Shown here in pieces: positions 50,780 to 59,606 of a stretch of DNA of 64,000 nt (position 1 is the first letter of the stretch; every line of letters begins with the position of its first letter). Below the pieces are notes generated by a model, which worked only from the letters and a program-made list of their open reading frames with translations, was not told the origin of the DNA and searched no databases. This DNA is from DATFJT01 sp965230755 (GTDB taxonomy: Bacteria > Bacteroidota > Bacteroidia > Chitinophagales > Saprospiraceae). Location of the stretch: contig CBDDLT010000007.1 of assembly GCA_965230755.1 (NCBI GenBank), positions 6,346 to 70,345 of the forward strand, written 5' to 3'. The translations under genes were made by a program, and so were the position numbers.

Positions 50780-52558
50780 CTACTTTTTACTCAGCTCCTT
50801 AAAAAGAGTTAGAATTTCTTCTTTTAACAAAGGATTTTTCTCACCTGGGTTGGGTGAATAGGCCAACAGCTCGCATTGTTCAATTAATCTAAGAATACCT
50901 TCAACATGTTCTGTATTGGAAAGTTTTTGGTACAAGGCTTCCTTGGCTTTCTCCTTATTCAAAGAAGCAATGGGAATTTTGGTCTTTTCCGATATATAGC
51001 CCCACAATATGTTTTGAAGATCATTCTCAATTCTGTCTTTGTTTGGATCGATGGCTTTTATTTTTTTCAGTGCATTTTTCTCTGCCAATTCACCTTTAGA
51101 TGCCATTGTCCTTTTTCGAATCCTAAAACCTGCTACCAAATAGGGTAGGCCAAATAGGGCAACTAATGGAAGAGAAGAGAGCATCCAAAACCAGGGTGCA
51201 TTGATAATCGAGCTTCTAGATTGCTCTTTTACGGATCCGGCTTTGATATATCTGATATCCTTATTTAAAACGTCAATTTCCCCTGCCTCTGCACTGCCAA
51301 CATTGCCTGGAGCACTTTCCTCAAGAACTTCTCCATTAACTTTTATGAGCGGTCCCTCGAAATTTTTGGTTACGTAAGAGCCCGCCTCCGGATCAAAATG
51401 ACTTAAACTAATATCCGGAATTTGAAATTCTCCTCCTCCTCTAGGAACGATCAAATACTCATAGGTTTTACTGCCACTGATATGGGTGCCGGATTTTCTA
51501 ATATTCTCCTTGATTTTCGGATCATATAACTCAAAACTTGCAGGGAAATTAATATCCGGAATATTAAGCATTCCTATATTCCCCGTGCCATTCATATTGA
51601 TCTTTAAGGTTATAGGATCGTTGGCCGCGGTTTCTGTTTTATCGTAATTTACAGAATAATTGAGCTGCCCCACACCACCAGTAAATCCTTGAGGACTCGA
51701 AGGCAGTTCTTCTACTTCTACAGAAATACTATTGGATTTGAATTCGAAAGGATATCTTTTTGTTCTAGTGAAGAAACTATTACGGAAAAAAGGATCCCGT
51801 TCTTGAAATAACACATCTGCTGAAAATTCTATGGCAGGAATTTTTAAAGTACCGGCTTGAGTAGGAAAAAGAGCTACTTTCCTAAATGTCTGGGTTTGGA
51901 ATTGTTCACCGTCCACCACTTCATTTTTGGGTCTCTGAGCATCTTGTGATAATTCTATTTCGTGATGTAAAAATCCGTTGTATTGAGGAGTTTTGGTATA
52001 GTTAATATTCGATGTCCTCACTCGGCTGAACAGTTTATAGGTAAGGATGATTTCTTCTCCTTTGACTGCCTTTCGCTTATTGGGAATAACTCTGACGTAC
52101 AAATTTTTGGCAATCTCTTCATCATTGATATTGCTGTTCTCATTAGAATTCCCTTGCTTATTTTTTCTCTCAGAGGCATCAACGACTTCTATTTGAATGG
52201 AATTAGAAGTGATTTTTTTGCCATCGTTCATCACCGTTGCCGGTGCAATGGTGAATTTTCCCTTTTTAGTCGGAGTAAGGAAATATGAAAAAGACTCCGA
52301 TTTAGATACATTGCCATTAATAATCTGCATACTGCTTGAAGTGCTCGGGCCTCTCGATCGGAAAGGATTAAAATCTGGCGGAGAAAAGCCTTTGACACTA
52401 GATCCATTTTTGATGGTGAAACTCACTTTGACTTGCTCGTTAATAGGAACTTGCTTTCGATCCACCTTGGCCTCAAAAACGACCTGGGCCAGAGCAGGAT
52501 TGACGATTGCCCATAGTAATAGCAGTAGCATTCCGGATTTCAACGAAAAGTTTTTCAT
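50780..52558 (-). CDS. batD: BatD, oxygen-tolerance-like envelope protein
   Basis: About 592 residues from the ATG at 52558 (MKNFSLKSGM); an ATG at 52588 would add ten residues before the signal peptide, which ends ANPALAQ-like (VNPALAQ). The body is a series of Ig-like beta domains (VPINEQVKVSFTI, FLTPTKKGKFTIAPATV, GEEIILTYKLFSRV), followed by one transmembrane helix (about 445-465) and a cytoplasmic helical tail ending in LTLFKELSKK. It is the largest Bat protein, probably periplasmic scaffold. Gap to batE 4 bases, to batC 42 bases with this start. Confidence 0.88.
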   Translation of the reverse strand: MKNFSLKSGMLLLLLWAIVNPALAQVVFEAKVDRKQVPINEQVKVSFTIKNGSSVKGFSPPDFNPFRSRGPSTSSSMQIINGNVSKSESFSYFLTPTKKGKFTIAPATVMNDGKKITSNSIQIEVVDASERKNKQGNSNENSNINDEEIAKNLYVRVIPNKRKAVKGEEIILTYKLFSRVRTSNINYTKTPQYNGFLHHEIELSQDAQRPKNEVVDGEQFQTQTFRKVALFPTQAGTLKIPAIEFSADVLFQERDPFFRNSFFTRTKRYPFEFKSNSISVEVEELPSSPQGFTGGVGQLNYSVNYDKTETAANDPITLKINMNGTGNIGMLNIPDINFPASFELYDPKIKENIRKSGTHISGSKTYEYLIVPRGGGEFQIPDISLSHFDPEAGSYVTKNFEGPLIKVNGEVLEESAPGNVGSAEAGEIDVLNKDIRYIKAGSVKEQSRSSIINAPWFWMLSSLPLVALFGLPYLVAGFRIRKRTMASKGELAEKNALKKIKAIDPNKDRIENDLQNILWGYISEKTKIPIASLNKEKAKEALYQKLSNTEHVEGILRLIEQCELLAYSPNPGEKNPLLKEEILTLFKELSKK

Positions 52559-52600
52559 GTACGCGAATGATGGACAAAAGCTATTCATTTCTACTATAAT

Positions 52601-53467
52601 TTACCAATCTTTTTCCGGTTTTTTGTTCGATTTTTTTGGCTTCTTTCGCAGAATCTTGGCTTGGATTTCTTTTTCCTGATTTTCGAGAGCCTCTAGCAGT
52701 CTCTCCGCTTCCTCTTTTGAAAGTTGAATCACTTGCCCTTCTTGTTCTCCTTTTTCCTGCTCTCGTCCTTCTTGATTTTGTTGTGATTCTCTGTTTTCTT
52801 CTTCTCCTTCCTCGCCTTGGTTCTTATCGCCCTGCTGCTCTTGTTCTTCTTGGCCGTTTTCTTCTTGATTCTCTTGATTTTCTTCTTGTTGATCAGAATT
52901 TTCTTCTTGGTTATTTTCCTGCTGATCCTGCCGGTTCTGTTGCTCCTGATTTTCCTGGTCCTGCTCTTCGTTTTGCTGATCTTGGTTTTCCTGATTCTGA
53001 TCTTGGTTTTGTTGTTGCTGTTCTTGCTGTTGCTCCAACATCTTTTTGACCAAAAAGTAATTATATCGAGCGTCTTGATCCTCAGGGGTAAGCCTCAAGC
53101 AATTTTTGAAGTGATCTAGGCTTTTTTCCAGTTCTTGTTTTTCGAATGCAATATTACCCATATTATAGAAAGCTGCGGCCCTTTCCTCTTTTGCAATATC
53201 CTGCTTACTGATGTTTTCGTAGAGGGACATGGCTTCATCGAGGTTACCCATAGACTTGCTTACGACAGCCTTATTGAAACTAGCTCTATAATCCTTGCTA
53301 TCATGTATCAGCGCTTCATCGTACTTCTGGATGGCGGTCAAAGTATCTCCTTGCTGAAATGCTTTATTTCCGGATCGAATCTGTCTATTATTTTCGAATG
53401 ATTGACCGAATATTGCTCCTAGACTTATGAGCAACACGAAAAATGTCCATATAAATTTATTAAGCAT
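52601..53467 (-). CDS. batC: BatC-type TPR protein with Gln/Glu/Asn-rich tail
   Basis: 288 residues. The signal segment ends LGAIFGQS. Three TPRs span about 25-140 (AFQQGDTLTAIQKYDEALIH, AFYNMGNIAFEKQELEKSLD, NCLRLTPEDQDARYNYFLV). A low-complexity tract from about 145 to 245 consists almost only of Gln, Glu, Asn and Asp. A basic C-terminus (ILRKKPKKSNKKPEKDW) ends it. The tract may act as a flexible, charged linker; its composition gives long antisense open frames that are not genes. The start overlaps batB by 8 bases. Confidence 0.85.
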   Translation of the reverse strand: MLNKFIWTFFVLLISLGAIFGQSFENNRQIRSGNKAFQQGDTLTAIQKYDEALIHDSKDYRASFNKAVVSKSMGNLDEAMSLYENISKQDIAKEERAAAFYNMGNIAFEKQELEKSLDHFKNCLRLTPEDQDARYNYFLVKKMLEQQQEQQQQNQDQNQENQDQQNEEQDQENQEQQNRQDQQENNQEENSDQQEENQENQEENGQEEQEQQGDKNQGEEGEEENRESQQNQEGREQEKGEQEGQVIQLSKEEAERLLEALENQEKEIQAKILRKKPKKSNKKPEKDW

Positions 53468-54506
53468 TTTCTTCGAGTTTCTTTAAGAAATCCAATCCAG
53501 ATTTATCCTTTGACTTACCATCAGGAATAAAAAGAATCAACCCGAGACAAAGAGCAGAAATCAATAGGAAAAACTGAAACTGATCGTCATAATCTGTGTA
53601 ATTGATTTCTTCAAATTCTTTGGTCTCAATTTCTTCTATACCTCTTTGCAACCTACTAATGGCTCCTTTACCATCTGAAAGCATTACCATTTGTCCATTA
53701 CCCGCATCTGCCACTTCTTGCAAGAAGCTTGGATTTAATTTGGATAGAATAATGCTTCCATCTTTGTCTTTTTTGTATTCTGTTCTACGTCCATAGCGAT
53801 TAATAACCGGAATCGGAGCACCTTTAACAGTTCCTACACCAACGGTAAAGATATGATTGCCTTTCTCGCCACTTTCTTTGGCTCTATCCAGGGCTTCCTG
53901 ATCGTGATTTTCCCCGTCAGAAATAATAATTAATGCATTGTGTTTTGATTCACCATTCTCGAAGCTTTCTTCAGCAATTTCTATCGCTTCCGTAAAATTG
54001 GTCCCCTGAGTTGGGATCAAATTGGTATTGAGCGTATTCAAGTAAAGTTTTAGGGCACCGTGATCCACTGTTAGCGGCATTTGTAGATAGGCATTCCCAC
54101 CGAAAACTATTAACGCTATTCGGTCCGAACCCAGTTTCTTTAGTAAGCTGCTGATAAACAGTTTTGCTCTTTCCAGGCGGTTGGGCTTCAGGTCCTCTGC
54201 CAGCATACTTTTGGATAGATCAAGAGCCAGTACGATGTCGATTCCTGTTCGTTTAACCTTTTCGGTTTTCGTGCCTACTTGCGGATTGGCAATTCCAATA
54301 ACGAGCATTGAAATAGAAAGAAGTAGAAGGACAAACTTTAAATTCTTTCTCCAGGCATTCCGGTACTTCATCATATTAGGAGCGATCGAATGGCTGTAGA
54401 ATTTAGTCAGTTGTCTGTTGTAGAATTTACCGAATACAAGGAAGACAATGATCATAACCGGTATGATCATCAAAAGCCACAAGTATGTACTGAACTCAAA
54501 TTTCAT
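53460..54506 (-). CDS. batB: BatB, von Willebrand factor A membrane protein
   Basis: 348 residues. Two N-terminal transmembrane helices (about 9-26 and 55-72), then a VWA domain (about 88-300) with the MIDAS motif DLSKSM followed by LAEDLKPNRLERAK. Conserved MIDAS Thr/Asp (TNFTEA, ISDGENHD) follow, and a last transmembrane helix lies near 312-330. It belongs to the BatA/BatB pair that forms metal-dependent interactions in the envelope. It lies 6 bases downstream of batA. Confidence 0.92.
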   Translation of the reverse strand: MKFEFSTYLWLLMIIPVMIIVFLVFGKFYNRQLTKFYSHSIAPNMMKYRNAWRKNLKFVLLLLSISMLVIGIANPQVGTKTEKVKRTGIDIVLALDLSKSMLAEDLKPNRLERAKLFISSLLKKLGSDRIALIVFGGNAYLQMPLTVDHGALKLYLNTLNTNLIPTQGTNFTEAIEIAEESFENGESKHNALIIISDGENHDQEALDRAKESGEKGNHIFTVGVGTVKGAPIPVINRYGRRTEYKKDKDGSIILSKLNPSFLQEVADAGNGQMVMLSDGKGAISRLQRGIEEIETKEFEEINYTDYDDQFQFFLLISALCLGLILFIPDGKSKDKSGLDFLKKLEENA

Positions 54507-54512
54507 TCAAAA

Positions 54513-55502
54513 TCAATTCAATGGTTGAATAAAAATTCGATTTAAAAGGAAAGATAAAACAAGCAAACCAAGTGCTAACCAAGCAAATGGCCTAAAATGT
54601 TCAGACTTCCTTTCAAAACTTGATAATTCAATTTTCGTTTTCTCCAGCTGATCTATTTCCTGATAGATTTTGTTCAGGGAAGAATTCGATGTTGCGCGAT
54701 AATAGACACCATCGGTTTTTTCCGATATGGTCTTCAATAACTCTTCGTCTATTTCCACATCGATATTTTGCAGTATAGTTCGACCAAACATATCCTTAAC
54801 GGGATAGGGAGCAGTCCCTATTGTCCCCAATCCAACCGTATAAACTCGAATACCCTCATTGACTGCCAAATCAACTGCGGTGATTGGATCAATGTATCCA
54901 CTGTTATTCACCCCATCGGTCATTAGAATAATCACTTTGCTCTTGGCTTGGCTTTCCTTTAGCCTATTCACGGCCGTTCCGAGGCCCATTCCGATTGCGG
55001 TTCCGTCCTCTATGAGTCCGTCTCTTATCTTGTCTATTTGCGTAGAGAGTATTTTATGGTCTGTTGTTATAGGACATTGCGTAAAGCTTTCACCGGCAAA
55101 AACTACCATTCCAATTCGGTCATTAGGTCTGCTTTCGATAAAATCCTTGGCTACTTTTTTAGCCGCTTTGAGTCTATCAGGTTTAAGGTCTCTGGCCAAC
55201 ATACTGGTTGAAACATCCAGTGACATCACAATATCAATACCCTCTGTCTTTATTTTTTCTTCAGAATGCGTTTTTTGAGGGCGAGTAAGGGCAACGACAA
55301 GAAAAACAAATGCCAACCATGGCAAGTAATGAAGTAGATGGAGAATCCAAGATATGTACTCAATAGAACCAGACTTTTCACCGGAATACTTCACCATTGG
55401 AAACCAAGTTCTCCGTTTATAATATCTCCATATTCCAGCCAGAGGAATCAATAGAAGAAGGAAAAAATATTCCGGATTGGCGAATTGAAATTCAGACATC
55501 AT
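54513..55502 (-). CDS. batA: BatA, von Willebrand factor A membrane protein
   Basis: 329 residues. N-terminal helices (about 10-25, 55-74), a VWA domain (about 88-285) with MIDAS DVSTSM, LARDLKPDRLKAAK, DGTAIGMGL and LMTDGVNN, and a C-terminal helix (about 306-325). Two ATGs, at 55502 and 55499, are equally possible. It overlaps the previous gene by four bases, so it is translationally coupled to it. Confidence 0.92.
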   Translation of the reverse strand: MMSEFQFANPEYFFLLLLIPLAGIWRYYKRRTWFPMVKYSGEKSGSIEYISWILHLLHYLPWLAFVFLVVALTRPQKTHSEEKIKTEGIDIVMSLDVSTSMLARDLKPDRLKAAKKVAKDFIESRPNDRIGMVVFAGESFTQCPITTDHKILSTQIDKIRDGLIEDGTAIGMGLGTAVNRLKESQAKSKVIILMTDGVNNSGYIDPITAVDLAVNEGIRVYTVGLGTIGTAPYPVKDMFGRTILQNIDVEIDEELLKTISEKTDGVYYRATSNSSLNKIYQEIDQLEKTKIELSSFERKSEHFRPFAWLALGLLVLSFLLNRIFIQPLN

Positions 55503-56413
55503 GATTCTTCGTCTTTACTCAAAGCTGGATTTTCTTTCGTCATCTGAACGAAGTCATAGATCTTCCGTAAAGCTTGATCATGCTGATCATCCTCCGGTCT
55601 GTACTTAGCAAATTTTACCAAGTCCATCGTCTCAAGTCCCTGTCTTAGCTTGTATTGCTCCTGCGCATCAATAATATTGCGCAATGGCGAGCGCATGATC
55701 TCACGTGTTGTTTTTTCCAAAGCTTGTATGCCATATCTTCTCTCCAAATAAGAACGCAAAATGTACGACAACTGAGAATAATAGCTCTTTAATTCTCCTC
55801 GCTCTGTCAATTTTGATTTTTTCAATCTATCCAGCTGCTCAAAAGCCCATTCGTGCGCTAATAAGACGACTGTCTTCTCTTTGGATGTTTTTTTCGACTT
55901 ACGGATTATATAAATAAGAAGGGCAAGAAGAATCATGGCAACAAGAGGCAACCACCAATATTTTTTCAATTCTCTCCATTCAAATTCTGCCGTGCGAAGA
56001 CCTTTATCCGGGAGTACGGTAAGCTGATTTGTATCGAGTTGGATTGGATAAACCGGCACTAGAATAGAATCCGTTTGGAAGCTATCCTGCCCAATTAAGT
56101 ATGAAAGTTGCGGAATCCATTGTAAGCCCTCCTCCCAAGCTTGAATAGTAAGTTTTTGTTCAAATCCTGTATCCTGTGCATCACCTCTGGGATTAATTAT
56201 ACCCCATTCGATGATTTCCAAACCACCCAAGTCTCTATTTTCAGAGGTCCAGTTAAAGTCTTCGGAAGATACATTGGCTTGGATCCATAATTCGAATTGA
56301 TCTCCAATGGTTATGCTGTCTCTCGTGATGAATGCATGGACATCTTGAGCTTTGAGATCCGCGAGAGCTCCCATCAGTAAACCGGTCACTACCCATATCA
56401 ACGCTCTTCTCAT
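55499..56413 (-). CDS. Bat-operon membrane protein with periplasmic beta domain and cytoplasmic helical tail
   Basis: 304 residues. The signal peptide ends ADLKAQD (about 23). A periplasmic beta-sandwich (about 24-145; ITIGDQFELWIQANVSS) precedes one transmembrane helix (about 155-175) and a cytoplasmic helical tail (about 185-290; LAHEWAFEQLDRLKKS, LSYILRSYLERRYGIQALE) that recalls the tail of DUF4381/BatD-type proteins. It lies between DUF58 and batA with four-base overlaps on both sides, so it is a true member of the operon. Probably structural; no enzyme motif. Confidence 0.8.
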   Translation of the reverse strand: MRRALIWVVTGLLMGALADLKAQDVHAFITRDSITIGDQFELWIQANVSSEDFNWTSENRDLGGLEIIEWGIINPRGDAQDTGFEQKLTIQAWEEGLQWIPQLSYLIGQDSFQTDSILVPVYPIQLDTNQLTVLPDKGLRTAEFEWRELKKYWWLPLVAMILLALLIYIIRKSKKTSKEKTVVLLAHEWAFEQLDRLKKSKLTERGELKSYYSQLSYILRSYLERRYGIQALEKTTREIMRSPLRNIIDAQEQYKLRQGLETMDLVKFAKYRPEDDQHDQALRKIYDFVQMTKENPALSKDEES

Positions 56414-57279
56414 TTTCCACGCTTTTTAAAGAAACGAACAAGTGACTTGACATAGGATTCTTCTGCATTGATCGTCATATGATCTGTACCCGTTTTGATA
56501 AAACTTTCTTCGAAGTATTCCCCGAAATCACGGTCTTGAGCTTCATACTTTTTATGCAGACGGCTAGATAAAGTGTTCACCCATTTGCTCTTCTTCGTTT
56601 CGGGATCGATCATTTTGATTAATCCGATCTTTGGAAGGGCGTAATCTGATTTGTCTCTGATTCTAAGACCGACCAGGTCATGCCTTCTGCTGGCGATACT
56701 CAATGTCTTCTTGTAGTCCTTAACCCTAAAATCCGATAGTAGAAATACAATAGCCCGCTTTTTCAAAACACTGCTCAGGTGGGTCAAAGCCAAAGAAATA
56801 TCCGTTTTTGATCCTGCCGGCTCAATGGCCAACATCTCTCGGATGATCCGCAAAATATGACTCTTACCTTTTTTGGGCGGAATATATTTTTCTATTCGAT
56901 CACTAAAGAAAATAACACCGACTTTATCATTGTTTTGAATAGCGGAAAAAGACAGTACAGCACCAATCTCTGCCACCATTTGATTCTTAAGTTGAATGTT
57001 CGAACCTAGAAAAGAAGATTGACTGACGTCTATAAGTAGCATCATGGTCAACTCCCTTTCCTCTTCATATACCTTGACGAAAGGTTTACCAAACCGCGCA
57101 GATACATTCCAATCAATATCCTTAATATTATCTCCGTAGGCGTAATCTCGAACTTCACTAAAAGACATTCCTCTGCCCTTGAAAGCGCTGTGGTACTCCC
57201 CGGCAAATAATTGCTTAGAAAGCCCTTTAGTCTTAATTTCAATTTTTCTGACCCTTGAAATCAGTTCTTTGGTATCCAT
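56410..57279 (-). CDS. DUF58 domain-containing protein
   Basis: 289 residues. Contains the DUF58 signature YAYGDNIKDIDWNVSARFG and a VWA-like core with LLIDVSQSSFLGS and FLLSDFR. DUF58 proteins act with MoxR ATPases and VWA proteins; substrate unknown. It starts 9 bases after the moxR stop and overlaps the next gene by four bases. Confidence 0.93.
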   Translation of the reverse strand: MDTKELISRVRKIEIKTKGLSKQLFAGEYHSAFKGRGMSFSEVRDYAYGDNIKDIDWNVSARFGKPFVKVYEEERELTMMLLIDVSQSSFLGSNIQLKNQMVAEIGAVLSFSAIQNNDKVGVIFFSDRIEKYIPPKKGKSHILRIIREMLAIEPAGSKTDISLALTHLSSVLKKRAIVFLLSDFRVKDYKKTLSIASRRHDLVGLRIRDKSDYALPKIGLIKMIDPETKKSKWVNTLSSRLHKKYEAQDRDFGEYFEESFIKTGTDHMTINAEESYVKSLVRFFKKRGK

Positions 57280-57288
57280 GAGTAGAGC

Positions 57289-58281
57289 TTAAGGGATTTC
57301 TACACCATTAATGATTTGCTCAATGACTTGTTCTGATTGAATATCTTCCGCTTCGGCTTCATAAGTAACACCAATTCTATGACGGAGCACATCAGGTACA
57401 ATTTCTCTCACATCTTCCGGAATAACATAGGCTCTTTTCTTGATGAATGCCAGGGCTTTGGCAGCCATAGCAAGACTGATACTTGCCCTAGGTGATCCTC
57501 CGTATTCTATAAGGTACTTTAGATTGTCCAGACCGTATTTCTCAGGAGTTCGGCTGGCAAAAATAATATCCAAAATATATTGCTCTATTTTTTCATCCAT
57601 GTATACTTCTCTAACCAGATTCCTAGCGTCAAGAATCTGCTTAGCCTTCACTACAGGACTTACATCGGGAATTTCTCCTTTTACATTCATTCGGAGTATT
57701 TGCCGCTCTTCTTCATACTGTGGGTAATCTATCTTAACCTTTAGCATAAATCGGTCGACCTGCGCCTCCGGAAGAGGGTAGGTTCCCTCTTGTTCGATAG
57801 GGTTCTGTGTAGCCATCACTAAAAAGGGTTCTTCCAATCGGTAGTGATGCTCTCCAATAGTAATCTCTTTTTCCTGCATCGCTTGCAGAAGAGCAGATTG
57901 AACCTTAGCCGGTGCCCTGTTGATTTCGTCTGCCAGCACAAAATTGGAGAAGATTGGGCCTTTTTTCACTTCGAATTCTCCTTTGTGCTGATTGTAGATC
58001 ATTGTCCCAAGTATATCAGCGGGAAGTAAATCCGGAGTGAACTGTATTCTACTAAAATCAGTATTAATTGCTTGAGAAAGTGATCTAATGGCTAGGGTTT
58101 TGGCCAAACCGGGAACCCCTTCAAGAAGTATATGACCCTGTGTTAACAGGGCAAGAAGCAGGCGGTCTAGCATCTCTTGCTGACCGATGATCACTTTTCC
58201 AATTTCCTCACGTAAGGCGTCTACGAAAAGACTGCCCTCATTTATTTTTTCTCCTAGGTTTTTAATGTCTAATGACTCCAT
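57289..58281 (-). CDS. MoxR-type AAA+ ATPase
   Basis: 330 residues. Walker A GVPGLAKT, Walker B FVLADEINRAP, sensor regions MATQNPIEQEGTYPLPEAQ and the C-terminal lid with SPRASISLAMAAKALAF. It is a chaperone-like ATPase thought to insert metal cofactors or remodel partner VWA proteins. It heads the eight-gene operon moxR-DUF58-membrane protein-batA-batB-batC-batD-batE, with a two-part promoter match at 58303-58332. Confidence 0.96.
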   Translation of the reverse strand: MESLDIKNLGEKINEGSLFVDALREEIGKVIIGQQEMLDRLLLALLTQGHILLEGVPGLAKTLAIRSLSQAINTDFSRIQFTPDLLPADILGTMIYNQHKGEFEVKKGPIFSNFVLADEINRAPAKVQSALLQAMQEKEITIGEHHYRLEEPFLVMATQNPIEQEGTYPLPEAQVDRFMLKVKIDYPQYEEERQILRMNVKGEIPDVSPVVKAKQILDARNLVREVYMDEKIEQYILDIIFASRTPEKYGLDNLKYLIEYGGSPRASISLAMAAKALAFIKKRAYVIPEDVREIVPDVLRHRIGVTYEAEAEDIQSEQVIEQIINGVEIP

Positions 58282-58302
58282 GGACAGTAATTTTTTAGGC
58301 TA

Positions 58303-58332
58303 CAAAAATAGAATTATTGATGAACGCTCAAA
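58303..58332 (-). promoter_or_regulatory. Bacteroidota-type promoter of the moxR/Bat operon
   Basis: On the minus strand TTTG (58332 to 58329), an 18-base spacer and TATTTTTG (58310 to 58303) fit the -33/-7 pattern TTTG ... TAnnTTTG. The start would fall about 15 bases before the moxR ATG. This is the best promoter match in the window. Confidence 0.55.
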
Positions 58333-58474
58333 AAAAATATTAAAGGATTTAACTTATAATTAAGAAAATCGGTTGTACTGGTTTTATTAATTCTTTTCGA
58401 CCTTAACAAAGAGTACAACGCTAGTATTATGGAAATGATTATTTTCAACAAGATTTTTTAATAAACGAAATAGA

Positions 58475-58906
58475 ATGAAAGTAAATGTATATCTAACCTA
58501 TGACGGAAATTGCGAAGGGGCCTTCAACTTTTATAAATCGGTTTTAGGAGGTGAATTTCAACACCTGAGTCGGTTTGGTGAAATGCCTCCACAAGAGGGA
58601 ATGCCTCCGATGCCTGAAGAAATGAAGAATAAGTTGATGCATGTTTCTCTTCTCTTTGGAGAGGGAAATGTATTGATGGGAAGTGATTCCGGAGGTGGTT
58701 TTGGACCAGACTTACAGGTAGGGAATAATTTTTCGATTTCAATTAATACGGTAGACTTGGAGGAGACCAAGCGGCTTTTTACCGGATTATCGGAAGGAGG
58801 AACCGTTACAATGCCATTGGATAAGACTTTTTGGGGTGCCTACTTCGGTATGTTTACCGATCAATTTGGAATCAACTGGATGGTCAATTGTGAAATTCAA
58901 GAATAG
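58475..58906 (+). CDS. VOC superfamily (PhnB-like glyoxalase) protein
   Basis: 143 residues. One complete VOC unit: KVNVYLTYDGNCEGAFNFYK at the start, LMHVSLLFGEGNVLMGSD in the middle, and WGAYFGMFTDQFGINWMVN at the end, the usual PhnB-like pattern. Substrate unknown. It is a lone plus-strand gene divergent from the Bat operon and convergent with another VOC gene 25 bases away. Confidence 0.9.
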   Translation: MKVNVYLTYDGNCEGAFNFYKSVLGGEFQHLSRFGEMPPQEGMPPMPEEMKNKLMHVSLLFGEGNVLMGSDSGGGFGPDLQVGNNFSISINTVDLEETKRLFTGLSEGGTVTMPLDKTFWGAYFGMFTDQFGINWMVNCEIQE

Positions 58907-58911
58907 GTATC

Positions 58912-58931
58912 AATAGAATGTAAATTCTATT
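58912..58931. terminator. Short hairpin between convergent VOC genes
   Basis: Perfect 8-base stem AATAGAAT / ATTCTATT with loop GTAA fills almost the whole 25-base gap between the two stops. It is AT-rich, so a bidirectional terminator role is only tentative. Confidence 0.35.
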
Positions 58932-59606
58932 CTAGCCATCATTGAATACGAAAAAACCTAGTCCTCCCGGATCGCGCAGAAATACATTGTCTACTTCGCC
59001 TTGTGGGTTGAAAATGGTGATTTCTTCCTCGATGGGTATATTTTTTGATCGAAGTTCCTGGATGATTTCGGGGTTTTTTCCTGCGTTGAAATAGGTAAGA
59101 GAAGGATTAATGAACGAATGAGGGCAGGATCCATAGGCCATGACACTAATAGTATCATTGTGATCATTGCTCAGGGCCGCCCATCCATGTTCTATTCCTC
59201 CCATGGTGATATTGTACCCCATCATTTGCCAGAATTTTATGCTGGCGTCCATATCCACACTTTCAAGACTAACCCCCGCATAACTCCCGGGAAGTGCTTG
59301 AATGGATGAATCCGGTTCCGGTAGATCTAATTTTTCAATCATATGAACAAAACACCCGGAGGGAGCTTGTACGATATGCCCATCTTTCCAGCTGGTATTT
59401 CTGTATTGCGAAAGAATGTTTTCTCGCTTCGAAGCTGAATCTTCCATGACTACTAGACCTATTCTATCTTTGGGATCGGTACTGATTCTTATCAACAGCT
59501 TGCCGTTGGTTACCAAATCATTGCCTAATTCAACCCATCCTAATGATCGATAGAACTCAATGGTTTCTTCCTGTCTTATACTTTTGGTTTGCACTAATAA
59601 CTTCAT
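58932..59606 (-). CDS. Two-domain VOC family protein at the end of the heme operon
   Basis: 224 residues, two weak VOC halves (1-105 and about 108-224). The second half is the clearer: YAGVSLESVDMDASIKFWQM at its start and NVFLRDPGGLGFFVF at its end; the first half has IEFYRSLGWVELG. It overlaps the hemL stop by four bases, so it is co-transcribed with heme synthesis genes. No VOC enzyme is a standard part of heme synthesis; a link to heme or to a toxic by-product is speculation. Confidence 0.82.
   Translation of the reverse strand: MKLLVQTKSIRQEETIEFYRSLGWVELGNDLVTNGKLLIRISTDPKDRIGLVVMEDSASKRENILSQYRNTSWKDGHIVQAPSGCFVHMIEKLDLPEPDSSIQALPGSYAGVSLESVDMDASIKFWQMMGYNITMGGIEHGWAALSNDHNDTISVMAYGSCPHSFINPSLTYFNAGKNPEIIQELRSKNIPIEEEITIFNPQGEVDNVFLRDPGGLGFFVFNDG

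Noticed and set aside
52636..53119. Long plus-strand open frames rich in Leu, Phe and Val
   Set aside because: They are the antisense of the Gln/Glu/Asn-rich codons of batC; the hydrophobic composition is a by-product of the complement.
54859..55278. 139-codon plus-strand open frame
   Set aside because: Antisense to batA, whose VWA MIDAS motif and operon position are clear.
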